Origin: Liolophura sinensis | Lineage: Eukaryota > Mollusca > Polyplacophora > Chitonida > Chitonidae | Direction of reading: 5' to 3' | Length of the DNA: 64,000 bases | Assembly: GCF_032854445.1 (NCBI RefSeq) | Contig: NC_088301.1 | Span: forward strand, 48,293,116 to 48,357,115 | Shown: piece after piece, positions 1-12,313 of the stretch | How the letters are laid out: every line of letters starts with the position of its first letter | How positions within the stretch are numbered: position 1 is the stretch's first letter | The notes under the pieces: model-generated | The model's database searches: none | What the model saw: only the letters and a program-made list of their open reading frames with translations | Told to the model about the DNA's origin: nothing | Made by a program: the position numbers and the translations under genes

Positions 1-284
1 TTGTTCACTATAGAGTTTTACTCTGAAACTAAACATCAACATGTAAAGGTTTCTTTCTAGTAAAAAACTATTTCAAATACATATACCGCACGTCGAAATT
101 ATGCTTATTCCTTACTCTCAATCTGCCTTAAACATTCCCTGGCGTTCAGTTATTTACTTATTGATTCACTTATTGATTTATTTATTGATTTATTTCATTG
201 GTGAAGATAGCCATAAGGTAGCTGATATCCTGTAGTAGTCGGGGTATTTTTTCATCTTTACTTATTCGATTTGAGTTGAATAGG

Positions 285-385
285 CTCTACTCAAAAATAT
301 TTCACTTAGGCGACGGCGTTCAGTATTGTAGCGCTAGAAAACTGGACAGAGCCCGAGGGAAACCCACGACCATCCGCAGGTTACG
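285..385 (-). repeat. SINE family A fragment (reverse orientation)
   Basis: It matches the better copy at 50469-50680: a CTACTCAAAAATATTTCACTT-like start, a GACGGCG block, and the AACCCACGACCATCCGCAGG block that marks the core of this family. The copy is strongly decayed. A run of TTATTGATTTATT-type repeats lies further left at about 150-200. Confidence 0.6.
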
Positions 386-897
386 TTTCAATACTTAAAT
401 CTATAAAAAAATAATATAATTGTGGTAAATCAAATACCCAGTTGAATAGAATCCTTGTGCGTTTTCATCATTTTGTATATATGATACGACAAAGCCATAG
501 CATAGGCCCACTAGTTGTTCACAAACTGCATGTTCATGTACATGTATCTGTGCATCAGATAAATTGCAAAAATATATTCGTGTGGGCCATACGTGAGAAG
601 GACTGACAGTAACCTGTGGATAGTCGTTTTGTTCTAGTGGGATCTAGCCGGTTTTCTCTCACCTTAAGGGTGGCCGAGTTTTGTCGAGTACAACGTGAGC
701 AACTAATCAAATAAATAAATACATAAATGTAACAGACCTAACATCAATCTACGATCTCGATCACATTTCAAAGCAAGTAACTTGTTATTTTCAATCTCAA
801 ACTGTACCCCTTACTTATTCATTTTGAAGCTGAAGATGTCCAATTCTTACCGACGCGAACATGTCTAAAATTTCATGATCTACTTAATCAGATACGG

Positions 898-1003
898 CGT
901 CGTGGGTTTCCCCTGGGCTCTGACCTGTTTCCTCCCGACCTAATGCTGGTCCTCGTCATATAAATGAAATATTTTTGAGCATAGCGTAAACAACACTCAA
1001 AGA
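898..1003 (+). repeat. SINE family A fragment (forward orientation)
   Basis: It contains CGTCGTGGGTTTCCCCTGGG, then GGTTTCCTCCC-like and AATGCTGG blocks, then AAATATTTTTGAGCATAGCGT, as in the other family A copies. The head is missing. Confidence 0.6.
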
Positions 1004-1159
1004 AATATGTGTATGTGTGGCAACACACATAGCGCAACACCTGTCCCTATGTAGTAAGCAACTGAGCACCTTGTTGGCTCTGTGACCGTGTGTGCGTTAC
1101 ACTAATGTCCTCCCAGACATTTCTCAGGATTGTTATCAGATAATTTAAAAGCCATAGTT

Positions 1160-1290
1160 GAGAATGTCTTACTTATACGATGGCGGTTTTATGAGTGGAA
1201 ATTACCGGAGTGCCCCTGGTACCAGAAACCACCGAACTTTAGCAAGTTACTGATGAACTTCCCTATGTTTGACATACAGATATGCACACT
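1160..1290. repeat. Remnant of a third dispersed repeat
   Basis: The block GGAGTGCCCCTGG followed by ACCACCGAACTTTAGCAAG resembles stretches at about 3470-3600 (ACCACCGACCTTTGACAAG) and 50170-50250 (GGAGGAAACCGGAGTGCCC). All three look like fragments of one repeat whose full form is not in the window. The 65-aa open frame over this stretch is therefore not a gene. Confidence 0.4.
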
Positions 1291-1699
1291 ACACTGGGTG
1301 AAGACTAGTGTTCAGCGTACATCATAGACTGCACAAAGGGTCACCACAGCGTCTCTGACGTGTCATGTACCTAGTTTGTCTCAGCGGTTGAAAAGTAGGC
1401 ACCTTGAAGCAATGGATCACAGGCAGTCCCCCTCCTCTCAAAGAACTGTTTGTAACAGCTAATAATGCCGAACTCGGACACCAATTATTACGTCGTACTA
1501 GTTGCTTTAGTTTAACTCAGGTTGCCACACAAACGTGTCAAAATTTCAACTTCCATAACCAAACACCAAGCATTGTGACAAGGTTTTAAACTGACTTAAG
1601 TCAGAAACAGGGACAGTCAGGGACAGCTGGAATAATAGTCTGACAGACGTCAACAATTCAATTAGTGGCAGTGCTAATGTGACCCTTTGACGTATAACA

Positions 1700-1815
1700 C
1701 AACCACCGGTCTTGAGAGCTCAGTTAGTAGAGCGTCTGCTTCAGCAGTGGTCGATCCGAGGTGAGAGGCTTCTGGGCCATTATGCTGCACTTGTGTGCTA
1801 ACCACTACGGCACGG
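1700..1815. repeat. tRNA-like SINE heads, two in opposite orientation
   Basis: The left half reads like a tRNA with an A-box-like GCTCAGTTAGTAGAGCG and a B-box-like GGTCGATCC. The right half (TGCTAACCACTACGGCACGG) is the reverse complement of a family A head of the type GTAGTGGTTAGCA. Neither folds convincingly as a complete tRNA, so these are SINE promoter remnants rather than tRNA genes. Confidence 0.45.
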
Positions 1816-2679
1816 AGGCCAATAATCCATAAATTAGAACTAAAAAAGAAATCTCTAAATTTCGAAAACATAAGTGGAGATTTTAACTCTTCTTATTATT
1901 TATTAATTTAAATGACTATACGCACAAATTCAGAGTTAAAGAGCATTTGATAGCGTGAAATTGAAAAAGTACTCAAAAGTGTACAAAAATATATCAAAAG
2001 TGCCGAATGTATTCTGTTTTAAATATTTCAGTTTCGTTATCATGCCTTATTGCCTTAGGTGTGAACGAATCACTGGGCGCATTGAGCGTTCAGGTTACAA
2101 TCTAGCTGACTAGCTTCTTAAAGGTTTTAGAAGAAGCTGTGTTCACAGATTTATATCTTATAAGTCGACGGGAATAAATTCATGCATACCGCATACTCAC
2201 CAGATCATTACTTCTTGATGTCCAAATATATGTACATAGTTCTACATATATCTACCACCAATCTTTTCTGCCGTTAACCTCAGAAAACAATATTTAATAC
2301 AATCACAAAGAAAAAATTTATACACAAGGGAAGGTGTGTATTGATTGATCACATAGTCGCCAGTCACTAATTATATGCTCTACGCACATATGTCCTTTAT
2401 TATTTCGCTACACGCTACACCCAGTTGCGAGGATATATGCTGGTTCATTTATGTCATTTACTTATTTTCTGCTTTCACTTTCTCCTCTTACTCGCTTACA
2501 CCTCAAATGCTCCTTTTTGCTTTCACAATTCGCTTCAAAGGACTTTAACCACAGCGTATTGCGTGTCACTTACCTTCCTGTTTTCTCTTTCTAAATGTCT
2601 ATGTTTGATGTTTTAGCAATTGCACTTTCCGTACAATAGTATACATTTATATATCTTTTTATACTTGTTTTTATTTCAG

Positions 2680-5062
2680 AAAAGTTTGAGGAGGCGTCCG
2701 TTCTTTTTAGTGACATTGTTTCATTTACAACGATGTCTGCGGAATGCGAACCAATGGATATTGTCGGAGTTCTGAATGATCTTTTTGAAAAATTTGATGA
2801 TCTTACATCAACACACAATGTGTATAAAGTAAGCGGTTTTCTTTTATCATTAAACCATTTATTAAACTACAGATTTGTGATCACCATAGGACCATTACAA
2901 TATGAACTCAAAGTCAGTGGCATACGAAAAGTAAATTTCATCATGGAACACAGTTTAATGACGGAAAAATATGTGTACTGAAAACAACCAGGGATATTTT
3001 ACGCGATAGGTGGGGTAATTGTCTCCCTTGTTCGACCTGTGAGATATGTGTCATTCTGCAATCACTGATTGGAAAACACCAAAAATTTCGTACCATAAAT
3101 CTCTTGTACCTAGTTCCAGCATAATAATGTCCAAAACGATAAAAAGACAATTTTAATCGTGATTGAATCCGTCAATTGTATGAAATTGGTGTTTAAAGTT
3201 TAAACACAAAATTAAGAAATGCACGCCTAACAGATCCACGTGCATGTCACACAAATCCCTTGACTGGGTTTGATTTGTACTGACGGGTATGGCACGGCAT
3301 GAACAACCTAACTATTCATTATATAAAAACCGGAATATTCCAGCTTTTTAAGCTTGTATCCATTTAACTCAAAGAAGTTAAACACTAATTTGTTGCATGC
3401 GCAGCCCCGTATTATTCCAGAACATTATTTATTTACTTATTTGATTGTATTTATCGCTGTGCTGAAGAACTTTCGCTTGTATGACGGCGTTTACAGGTCT
3501 ATGGGTGCATGGATTAATCCGTATTGCGCGGAATAAACCACCGACCTTTGACAAGTACATGGCAAACCTTTTTTGCTTAAAGTCGCAACCGAGAGCTGGA
3601 TCCGAACACTAGATCTCACTGATCAAGGATATGTTAGTGTCGTGGTTTCCTTTATCCATGATTAAAACTGACTGTGGTAAGCGAAACATTCCTGGATACG
3701 AATGTAATTAATGGATATGGCTTTATACATGTAAATACGCTATGTTTTAGAACACGAAAAGTTTTGTGTTTATAACGTCGATATTTCCCACAGGTGGAAA
3801 CCATAGGAGATGCCTACATGGTTGTAAGTGGCGTACCGGAGAAAACACCTGAACACGCTCCCAGGATAGCGAGAACGGGTCTAGACATGGTTTCATCTGC
3901 CGGACATGTTCTTAGTCCAAATACCAAGCAACCCGTACAGGTGTGTATATGTTGTTGGATAACGTCTCTTTATTACCCAAATGTGTGGCATACAAATGTT
4001 AGTTGTGACGTTTTAGATTTAAATAAAGTATATTGGTGAAGTATATTGAACTGCAGAATATACATGGAGTATGCTGCAGTGAACAGTTGTGTTTTTTCCG
4101 CTCTAAGTGAATCTGCAATTATGTATGTCCATATGAAACTCTATTACATAAAAAATATTAAAATAAAAACAACGATGGTAGCCTCTGGAAATAGCGATTT
4201 TAAATGTTAACATACACCGGAAACATCTTCCGAACTAAGAAGAGACGACACTCTTTCCGGATCATGGCTATATGCGTGTGAATATCACTTGATCTATAAA
4301 ACTGAATTATACTCCCCTTTCTCACCATCATCTTAGATCCGTGTTGGCATCCATACTGGTCCTGTTGTAGCTGGTGTTGTTGGTCAGAAAATGCCCAGGT
4401 ATTGTTTATTCGGCGACACTGTGAACACGGCGTCCAGGATGGAAAGCCATGGGGTACCCGGCAGAGTTCACGTCAGCAAAACCACTTACCTGTAAGGTTA
4501 ATGCTGTCCTCTGAAAAATTATTATTTTCAATAAATTTTGAGTTAATAATATTTAATAACGTAAACAATATATAATAATGAAATTCGAAAATAGTAAAAA
4601 TACACTTACATGTATTACATATTTGATACATGACACACGGCGATATGATAGATCAAAAGAAATATCCCTGAACTGGGAAATGTATAATATTTTAGTAGTT
4701 ACTCGACACCTATCCAGTCTGCCTAAAATTATCGCAATGGCAAATGTAATATCCTTTTTAAAAGGACATATTGTATAATTGTATAATATTGTATATGACA
4801 ATACTGAAATGACGATTTTTTTTATTTCAGACAACTTGGATCATCCGAGTTTTTGTTAAAACCGAGAGGGATGACTCTCATCAAAGGAAAGGGTAAAATG
4901 ATGACCTACCTCTTGATGGGTTACAAAAGCAAAGTCGATCTCGATTTCGATCGAAGTACAGAAGGCATGGCAATTATGGGAGGTTCTAAAGACAGGAAAG
5001 ACGGGACCAGAGATTGTATGCACATAACCAGCACAAAGAGTTCCTTTTGCGCATTACTCTAA
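2680..5062 (+). CDS. Soluble guanylate cyclase beta-2-like, 3' four exons (5' part missing)
   Basis: Makes cGMP from GTP. Exons 2680-2828, 3794-3940, 4337-4491 and 4831-5062 (stop TAA) join in frame with GT-AG borders. They encode a class III cyclase domain: VLFSDIVSF (first metal Asp), [11 protein letters not shown] (guanine-selecting Glu and second metal Asp), [20 protein letters not shown] (guanine-selecting Cys and the catalytic Asn and Arg). Both metal and purine residues are present in one chain, so a catalytically active homodimer is conceivable, as proposed for mammalian beta-2. The stretch MESHG..(G/N)..VH.S, the short C-terminal extension and the final CALL (a CaaX prenylation box, as in rat beta-2, which ends CVVL) favour beta-2 over beta-1. 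An 88E/89D-type atypical cyclase is the alternative. The regulatory domains are not seen, so NO sensitivity cannot be judged. Confidence 0.88.
3420..3620. repeat. Dispersed repeat remnant in cyclase intron
   Basis: This intronic stretch carries GACGGCGTTTACAGG, then ACCACCGACCTTTGACAAG and TGGCAAACC. It resembles the repeat remnants near 1160-1290 and 50150-50260. It is a decayed copy without clear ends. Confidence 0.35.
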
Positions 5063-5497
5063 AACAACTCATATCAATCCATACGAAAATTTCCTGATAA
5101 TCTTTGATTCTCTAAATCCTACCAGTTGATTGGGTCATTACTTCAAGCTCAGGTTTTCACTTGGTGCGTTCAGTCATTTCTGTCGATCGATATCCACGAA
5201 CCTTCAGCTGGTCGAGCGTTTCGACGCGTTGGAAAGGATAATAGCGCCCATACTAAAGTTCCACTGGAAATACTTCCGGCCTGACTATAAAGAGGCCGTA
5301 CTTACACTCCGCCGGACGACTAGGACTCTCACAATGGCGAAATTCGTCATTTTCGCTTCCTGTGCAAACGAAGCAATATGAAATGACACAGGATTAAATG
5401 CTGTGGACACTTCAGCCATACATAAAGCTGAAGGTGTGTATCAGAGTAAACCACTTGTTTGTCCATCATTCAGCACAATCCTCATGATGTTGACTTG

Positions 5498-5503
5498 AAT
5501 AAA
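5498..5503 (+). terminator. Candidate polyadenylation signal of the cyclase gene
   Basis: AATAAA lies about 435 bases after the TAA stop. It is the first canonical signal noticed downstream and would give a 3' UTR of about 450 bases. The position is inferred from sequence only. Confidence 0.5.
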
Positions 5504-6533
5504 GTGGAACTGTTAAGATCATCAAAATACATTTCCTATGTTAAACCATTCAGTAGATTAACTGTAGATTCTGTCATCTATACATCTTTAGGTAAATGAT
5601 ATTTTCGTGTCACATTGTAACTTTCTTTTGGTGTAGCATGGGAGCGGGTTTTGTTGTATAGTCACGTAAAAAGACTTACTGATATATCGACAGGATGACA
5701 GATCGCAGTCATGGTTCAGACGAATTCCATCAAACTATATTATCAGAACATGACCTTGATTGTATTGGAGAAAGTGATGGTGGCCACGACGCCATCAGCA
5801 AGCTACAGGGTTTCACCATATGATTTGTTGCGAGTTAGAATGCTAAGGATCAAATCATAAAATACACTTGACAATAATAATAGTGTGAATGTCCGGCCTC
5901 TGGCAATTTTAAGCAAAAGATCATAAATTTGTCGCCATTTATTCCGTCATTTCAAATCTTTCCAATATTGCAATGAAACTGTGTGCATCACATGTAAAAG
6001 CACATAAAATCAGAAGTGATTTGTATTTGCAGGATTACTTAAAGTCGTGTGAAAATATAAAGAGAGAACATTATCTGTGCGCTAGGTGTGACGGTTCTGC
6101 ACATCACTGCTGTTTTTACGTGAAATTTTACTCTTCGCATTGCCACAAATAAGCAGAATAAAAACCTGACTAATTACAACGATTTCGCTATTACTTTGAC
6201 AGTATGTTATGCATCCTTACCTTTGCCATTAGCGTATCTTTCGTTTCATTAAATGCAATTCAATCTACGTCCAAATCCGAGAATCAAAATCGATATCGCA
6301 AGCTACAACTGATCGGAAGCCAATCTATATGAAAGTACCTGATGATAACCACAGTTCACATAAAAAGGACGGCTTATATTGCTATAGGCTATATTCCTGC
6401 ACAGATACAGGTAATGCAGGCCATGACCAGTTTACGACTCTAGGTCATTCCAGTGTAGTTGTCAGAACATTCATAATGAAACCCTGGCTGAGGTAAATTG
6501 ACAAGAGGTTGTATTTTACCGGTTACGTGTGAC

Positions 6534-6760
6534 CATTTGCCAGTTATCACGCTGTCGTTGCTGCTCTGGTTTTACTCTTATGTCCTTAAATATATTGTAT
6601 TCGTGCATACAGCAGGATTCTGCTTGTGGACGAAGCATCCTCATGGTCTAGTCCGTTTATATGTTGAGGGTGTATAAGTTGCTACGATTTATGCGTTTAC
6701 ATGAAAATTCATTTGCCAGCTATCACATAGTCATCGTTGCTCTGGTTTTGCACTCTGTGT
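6534..6760. repeat. Local direct duplication, about 45 bp, copies near 6534 and 6713
   Basis: Both copies begin CATTTGCCAG and continue with TATCAC, CGTTG and GCTCTGGTTTT blocks in the same order, about 178 bases apart. The copies differ at several positions. No function is evident. Confidence 0.5.
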
Positions 6761-6776
6761 TGTACGCCTTTAATTA

Positions 6777-6780
<4 letters not shown>

Positions 6781-6808
<28 letters not shown>
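6781..6808. repeat. (TG)14 microsatellite
   Basis: It is a perfect run of TG dinucleotides followed by an imperfect CGTGCG tail. The Val/Cys-rich and Thr/His-rich open frames that cross it are artefacts of the repeat. Confidence 0.95.
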
Positions 6809-6812
<4 letters not shown>

Positions 6813-9161
6813 CGTCCGTGTCGGGAAATTTTATATCTGGTAATTCTGATTTTATCTTGGCAAACAGAACGCTAAGTGGCAAGATGAAGGACACTAGATT
6901 ACCAATTTACCCATAGTCACTTTCTCACCTTTACCTCAAATTGCATGCAGATGAAAGAAAATGCAGATGGTCAACTCGGCTAGGCTTATATATATATAAG
7001 TCTAGCTGTATACTTCTACAATGAATTGCTGCATGCTGTGGCCTAATAGACCTGACCTTGTCAAATATTGTTAGATGGATATTTACATTCATATGTAGAC
7101 ATATGTTTGACGCACGCACATGTACAAACACTGACGTACTTATCTTTTATATAAAAGCATCTATACAGTCATCCCTAAAAAGGTTAAAATAAAACAAATA
7201 TACCGAATTTTGTATCGCCTATGCTTCATTTTTTGAGGGTTACCACTGTATTTACAGTCAAACCTATACTTACGGCACCATATTTAGCGTTTTACTGTTC
7301 TAAGCAGCTACTCTCTGTCGTTTCTGATCGTTTTTTCATGTTAAACGACCTGTTTTTTTTGTACTGAAATACCTAAAAAAACGTTCGATATTAGTCCCAT
7401 AGAAAAACGTTTCTGAAAATACAGATACTCGAATATTTGAGGCTACACAAGGTAAAATTTAGTCTCTGTAAGTTTTAATGATAAAAGATTACAATGTAAC
7501 CATTCATATATCTTCAATGGCCTCAATATTAAAGATATATCCGCCTAAAAGGAGTTGGTCCAAATGTTATTTTCTGTGAATCACGTCACTGTTCTGTTCT
7601 CCGCTGTGCTTGCAATGTAAAAAGGTAGTTCAAAGGCACTGGGGCTTATAACAGCACGCAGAGACGATGCGTTTTTTACTCTGCTTGCTTGGAACCCAGT
7701 TGTTTAGGCGAAATATGTTTCAATTGACGTAACGTTTATCACACTGTCTCCACTATCGTTGGAATAAACAATTATGTCATCTGGAAAATGGAAAGATTAT
7801 CGGTAAGCCAACTCTGAAATAAGCGTTTGCATTAGTATTACAACCATGAAGTGAAAGTTTATGCAATTTAAAAAAAAAAACCCTGTCTATTTCTAGACTT
7901 ATTGAAAGGCCTTCAATACATCTAGAAATAAAGAAAGAAAAAACAAAACAGAAACTTTTTGATATCTTTGGATTTAACCTGTATGACAAATAGTGAGCAT
8001 GCAGCATGCGATGTAGTGAAATAGGCTATATAAATACATATTGATTAGAACATGTAAAATTGTTAGAATCTAAATAACTCGTAAATATGTAACTAGTAGG
8101 ATTTTTTCTAACATTGATATAATTCTCAAAAAGATGCGATCAATCTGTGCAAACAGCCACACGGTCGTCGTCAATAGTATGTTGGGAAGACAATTCAGGA
8201 ATCACAGCTTAGAGTACACGACCTCGACAAAGCAGTAGGTAAAATATACACTGCAAAATTTAATACTGCAAAATTTTGCTCATCCTGGCCATGGCTGAAT
8301 GGGATAACTACATCAGTAAAATAATTGATTTAAAGCATACATCTAGCAAGGAATCGTCTTCAGAACTCGAAAAAACAGGGAGCAATTTTGAATGTTACAG
8401 TTAGGTTCGGTGTTTCCTTGGATTAAAAGAAAACTTGAAAGCCGTTGTTAATGTTGCATACAAGCGCGTAAGATCAACCGTTGTGCACATCTTAAACTAA
8501 CAACACTCTTTGGAAATACCGCAGCCATGGTTGGTGAATGTTTAACATTCATGATCACATGCACTACAGTTCACCGACATTATATTTGACTGCCAGAAAT
8601 ATAACTATCAAGTTGTTGTAGAAGAGCTAATACCACTACAACACATGCTCCAACATAAATATATTCTATATAGTCTATGACGGAGGAACTATTCCAAAAC
8701 ATTTATCCGTAGTTCGAGTTTATCCGTGTACCTTCCCCTCACACCTATATATCACCACATGACTGGATTCCCAAAATGCTTAAGTTCGTTATGTTGTGAG
8801 GTGAAAAAGTTTTACCAACAAGCCTGTATCTATTCTCTATTAGCGAAGGAACTACAAAATGTACTAGTCCTGTTTTGGAATTCAAAAAAAAAAAAAAGTC
8901 AGGCGCCAACTGTTTGTGGATTCTTAAAACTTCAAACGTTCCACGAAAGAACTTGAGGCTCAAGTTATACTACTATTGCTGACAAAGGCATTTGATACAA
9001 TTTCATCTCTAATTTTTCCGTGTTAAAAAAAATGGTCACCGCTACACTGACGTCAAATGAAAAAAAAGCCTTCTTCAGTTCAACTACATACAAGGCTTCC
9101 CCTTGGGATGTTTCGTTGTTCAATTTCCGAGGTGCTTGAATTTCTCATTAATAACATGTAT

Positions 9162-9432
9162 GTGAAATTCGAGGAAACCATATATCAACAGTGTATACAA
9201 AATGTCGGCCTTGTGCTAATACACATATGTTAATTCTTCCAAGTAAACAGCACAATGTATCTCATATACATATGTATTGTCGCCCCTGAAACGACAACAA
9301 ATAATACCAGCCAGACAAGGTACCTGTGGTGTTGGAAATTCCGACCATGTTGAACATCTAGCACCATGGCAAAATTAGGTAAAAAGATGCGGTGACGTGA
9401 AATTTGAAGAAACCATATATCAACAGTGTATA
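9162..9432. repeat. 36-bp direct repeats flanking a dispersed element
   Basis: 9162-9197 and 9397-9432 are direct copies (GTGAAATT...GAAACCATATATCAACAGTG) differing at about two positions. Between them lies 9209-9395, an element with a second copy at 12014-12214. The arrangement suggests either an element with direct terminal repeats or an insertion that produced a long duplication. Confidence 0.6.
9209..9395. repeat. Dispersed repeat X, copy 1
   Basis: It shares long identical blocks with 12014-12214: GAAACGACAACAAATAATAC, CCAGCCAGACAAGGTACCTG, TGGTGTTGGAAATTCCGACC, CATCTAGCACCATGGC, then AATTAGGTAAAAAGATGCGG. It has no coding capacity and its family is unknown to me. Confidence 0.8.
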
Positions 9433-9479
9433 TAGGTATACATGTACATGGCTATCAGTTGTGCCTCCATTTTGACTGA

Positions 9480-10125
9480 CCCATACTATGAATACGGCTC
9501 TATACAGACATAATATTAATCCTCACCAGGCCCGATCTTGCTCATTCACTAAGTCGTACATTGATGATCTGCTAGATTTGAACAATCCCTATATAGCAAC
9601 GGCTGAGAAAGATATAGTATATCCACTTTCGCTGAATGTAATGGAAAATACAGACTCTCCAGAGGGTAGATCTTACCTGAACTTGTATATATAGAAAGAC
9701 AAAAACGGTTTCCTTTCTCGCAGACATTATAGTGAATATAATTTTTGTTGCTTCCAGAATCTCTGGCACTCTGCTTCGTAATTGTGTCTTATTTCGCTTA
9801 ACACGAACTAGGGGAAACAGGTTCATCTTGCTGCATTAGATCGTCACGTTGGATATTTGAACAGTCGCAATCTGAGAGACATATGTTGATTATTAACAAC
9901 TTATATGCTAGTTGTTAATTTTAATACTGATTCCACTCGTTCGTCTAGAATATTCCTTGCATACTTTCAACATCATATGAAACTGCTGACTGCTTCTTTG
10001 CATACAGTCCTAATTTCGCACTTTCTTAGTGTTTTGGTGGTGTGTGATAAAGATCGTTTTGGGAATTGGCATTGTGATTATTGAACTGAAACGTCCGTCT
10101 TGGTTCACGGTTTGTCGGTCAATCC
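9480..10125 (+). mobile_element. Reverse-transcriptase fossil, copy 1 (Penelope-like or related non-LTR type)
   Basis: The translation contains YIDDLLDLNNP, a form of the RT catalytic YxDD box, followed by DIVYPLSLNV and DSPEGRSYLNLYI, a layout known from a family of metazoan RT proteins. The nucleotide stretch CCTAATTTCGCACTTTCTTAG and the following 90 bases recur in the copy at 18900-19390. It is a short, broken fragment without recognisable ends. The family assignment is tentative. Confidence 0.6.
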
Positions 10126-11518
10126 AGCCAAGTGAAACAGTCCAAGAGAAATTCAAACTCAAGCTTCAATACTTTGTTATATGAATCAGTATAATAAACA
10201 TCCGAAGGATTTTGAACGATGCTGAAGTTGCCGAAGCAGTACCTAATTACTTGTCCGTTGTTTCATTTATTCCTTGTACTGTCTGGTAAAATTCTTAACG
10301 GCTGTCAAACCATCGAAGAGTTTTCGATAGATGAGCACATGTATATTAAAAACTGTTTTTGTGAATCATCCGAAATGTTTTACCGGTAACCTGGACGTTT
10401 TTAAAAATAAAGAACTCAAAACATTAATAATGAATTATCCTAAGTATAGGGAGCCGAGAAGGATTAATTTGCATGAGGACCAATAGGTTTAGTAATGAAC
10501 GCGGGTGAAAAAGTCATTAATGTGTTACTGCTTCTGTACTAGACATATAAAGACTACAGCATATGGAGCATAAAAGTTACAGAGCAGCGACGACAGTGAT
10601 GCTTTGCCTATGGTCACACGTGAAATACGGCCTATATATACAAAACATCCTTGAAGTTCCATCAGAAATATGTTATGGTCCAGACTGACACAGCATCAAA
10701 CAACATAACTTTTATGTGCAAAACATATTTTTACAAAGTATTTGTAAAACACTTAAACATAAAGATTTGAAAGGCCCTGAACACGTTGTTAACAAAAGCT
10801 CTTCAGGAAGTGTAAACATTTTGGGAAAGGTGCTGTTCATTTATCCGAAAAAGGCCGATGTACAGCACATGTGGATACTAAACTATTCCAAGACATTGAC
10901 CAAAGAACTAGATTTTAAGGGGTCTGTGCAGTAAACGAATGTATCCACATGGGATTTCTCTACTCTCTACACTACAATGACCCATAATGATTTAAACCAG
11001 CGCCTATGGTAAGTTGATTAATGAAAGGACATCCTATTATAAATGTCAAAGCTCTCGATGCATTTTTAATTCGATGCCCTATCCAGGCTGTCCTTAGTGG
11101 GATGTTGCCAGGTTCATAGAACTTTACTGATTGATTTAGGGTTTATGATTAATAACATCTAGGTGAAATGCAGCAATGCAATGTATCAATGTTTATTTAT
11201 TCACATAAAAATACGATTATATGGAGAATATATTAAACAAAAAACAATGAATTTTATAAAGCCCGCTCCTTTGCTTTCACCAAAAGTTTCATTAAGAAGA
11301 GCTTTGACGGTACAAAATCATTATATTTACGAAGCAGTGAAGAAAAGATACATAGTGGATCCACAGATATAGCACATCTTTTCTGGATGTGTAAATTTAT
11401 GTAAAAAAAAGAACAGGGTTTCTTCTCGCGTCTTTTGTGTGGCTAGAGAGATGCCTTTAATTTCAATATTGTTAACTATACACTTATGAATAGTAATATA
11501 ACAGAAAGCCCTATATAT

Positions 11519-11752
11519 GCTTTATTTATCTATTTGATTGGTGTCTTACACCGTACTCAAGGCTATTTCAATCATACGACGGCGGCCAGCATTATGCATT
11601 GTGGGAGGAAACCGAGCAGAATCCGGAGAAACCCACGACCATCCACAGGTTGCTGGAGGACCGCCCTACGTACGGCCGGAGAGGAAACCAGCATTAAGCG
11701 GAGCTGAACTCAAAGCGACCGCATTGGTAAGAGGCCCTTGGGTCAATGTGAC
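11519..11752 (-). repeat. SINE family A, nearly full copy (reverse)
   Basis: Read on the minus strand it has a tRNA-like B box region (GAGTTCAGCTCC), a GGTTTCCTCTCCGG block, GGTCGTGGGTTTCTCCGG, GGTTTCCTCCCACAATG, then TTGAGTACGGTGTAAGACACC and an A/T tail. The 73-99 aa open frames over it arise from the repeat. Confidence 0.75.
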
Positions 11753-12013
11753 CCGTGCTGGTACCAGCCACTGTAGTGTATGCCAGAGCGTGTGTAAACA
11801 TCAAACATTTAAATCTACTTTTAAAGAGTTCCAATAAAAACATAACTGAGATAATTTTATACTTTTCTTGCTTTATACTTCCTACAGTCTCACGGTGAAA
11901 CGAGTCAGCTGAAAAATAATTCAACTGTGAGTTGATAGTTTGCGAGAGGAAATTGTCATTGTCCAACCGTATAAATAGAACCTTTCATTATAGGCCTTTA
12001 TTATCATACGTGG

Positions 12014-12214
12014 ACCTTGTGCTAATATACATGTGTTAATTCGTCCACGTAAACAGCACCATGTTTCTCATGTACATAAGCGCCCTGTATTATTGCTCCT
12101 GAAACGACAACAAATAATACCAGCCAGACAAGGTACCTGTGGTGTTGGAAATTCCGACCATGCTGAACATCTAGCACCATGGCTCAAGTAGAATTAGGTA
12201 AAAAGATGCGGTGA
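12014..12214. repeat. Dispersed repeat X, copy 2
   Basis: It is the second copy of the element at 9209-9395, in the same orientation and roughly 90 percent alike by eye. It starts at ACCTTGTGCTAAT and ends at GATGCGGTGA. A small perfect hairpin (arms TTACAGCATT and AATGCTGTAA, 12229-12251) follows it directly and is absent from copy 1. Confidence 0.8.
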
Positions 12215-12313
12215 TTACTCATTATTAATTACAGCATTAGAAATGCTGTAATGTTATCACATGTAACGCACAATAGCATTAAAACAGACGTGTAAATCAG
12301 ATTTGTCCCAATT

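Larger units (their letters stand above)
1..2679. other. Non-coding stretch upstream of the first recognised cyclase exon
   Basis: I see no coding exon here. The missing 5' exons of the guanylate cyclase (heme-binding/H-NOX-like, PAS-like and coiled-coil regions) would be expected upstream, but no matching translation was found, so this is probably a large intron of that gene or lies beyond its visible part. The stretch holds several decayed SINE fragments, listed separately, and short AT-rich runs. Confidence 0.5.

Noticed and set aside
1130-1327. 65-aa frame as a missing 5' exon of the cyclase
   Set aside because: It does not resemble the H-NOX-like, PAS-like or signalling-helix parts of cyclases and coincides with a dispersed repeat found elsewhere in the window.
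1700-1815. tRNA gene candidates
   Set aside because: A- and B-box-like words are present but the acceptor and anticodon stems do not pair, and the neighbouring sequence is SINE body; the same holds for 36668-36750 and 62634-62700.
5130-5381. 83-aa frame downstream of the cyclase stop
   Set aside because: It lies between the cyclase stop and its likely poly(A) signal, has no family similarity, and fits a 3' UTR.
11486-11966. Three overlapping 73-99 aa frames
   Set aside because: They lie within and next to a SINE family A copy and share sequence with the other SINE copies, not with proteins.
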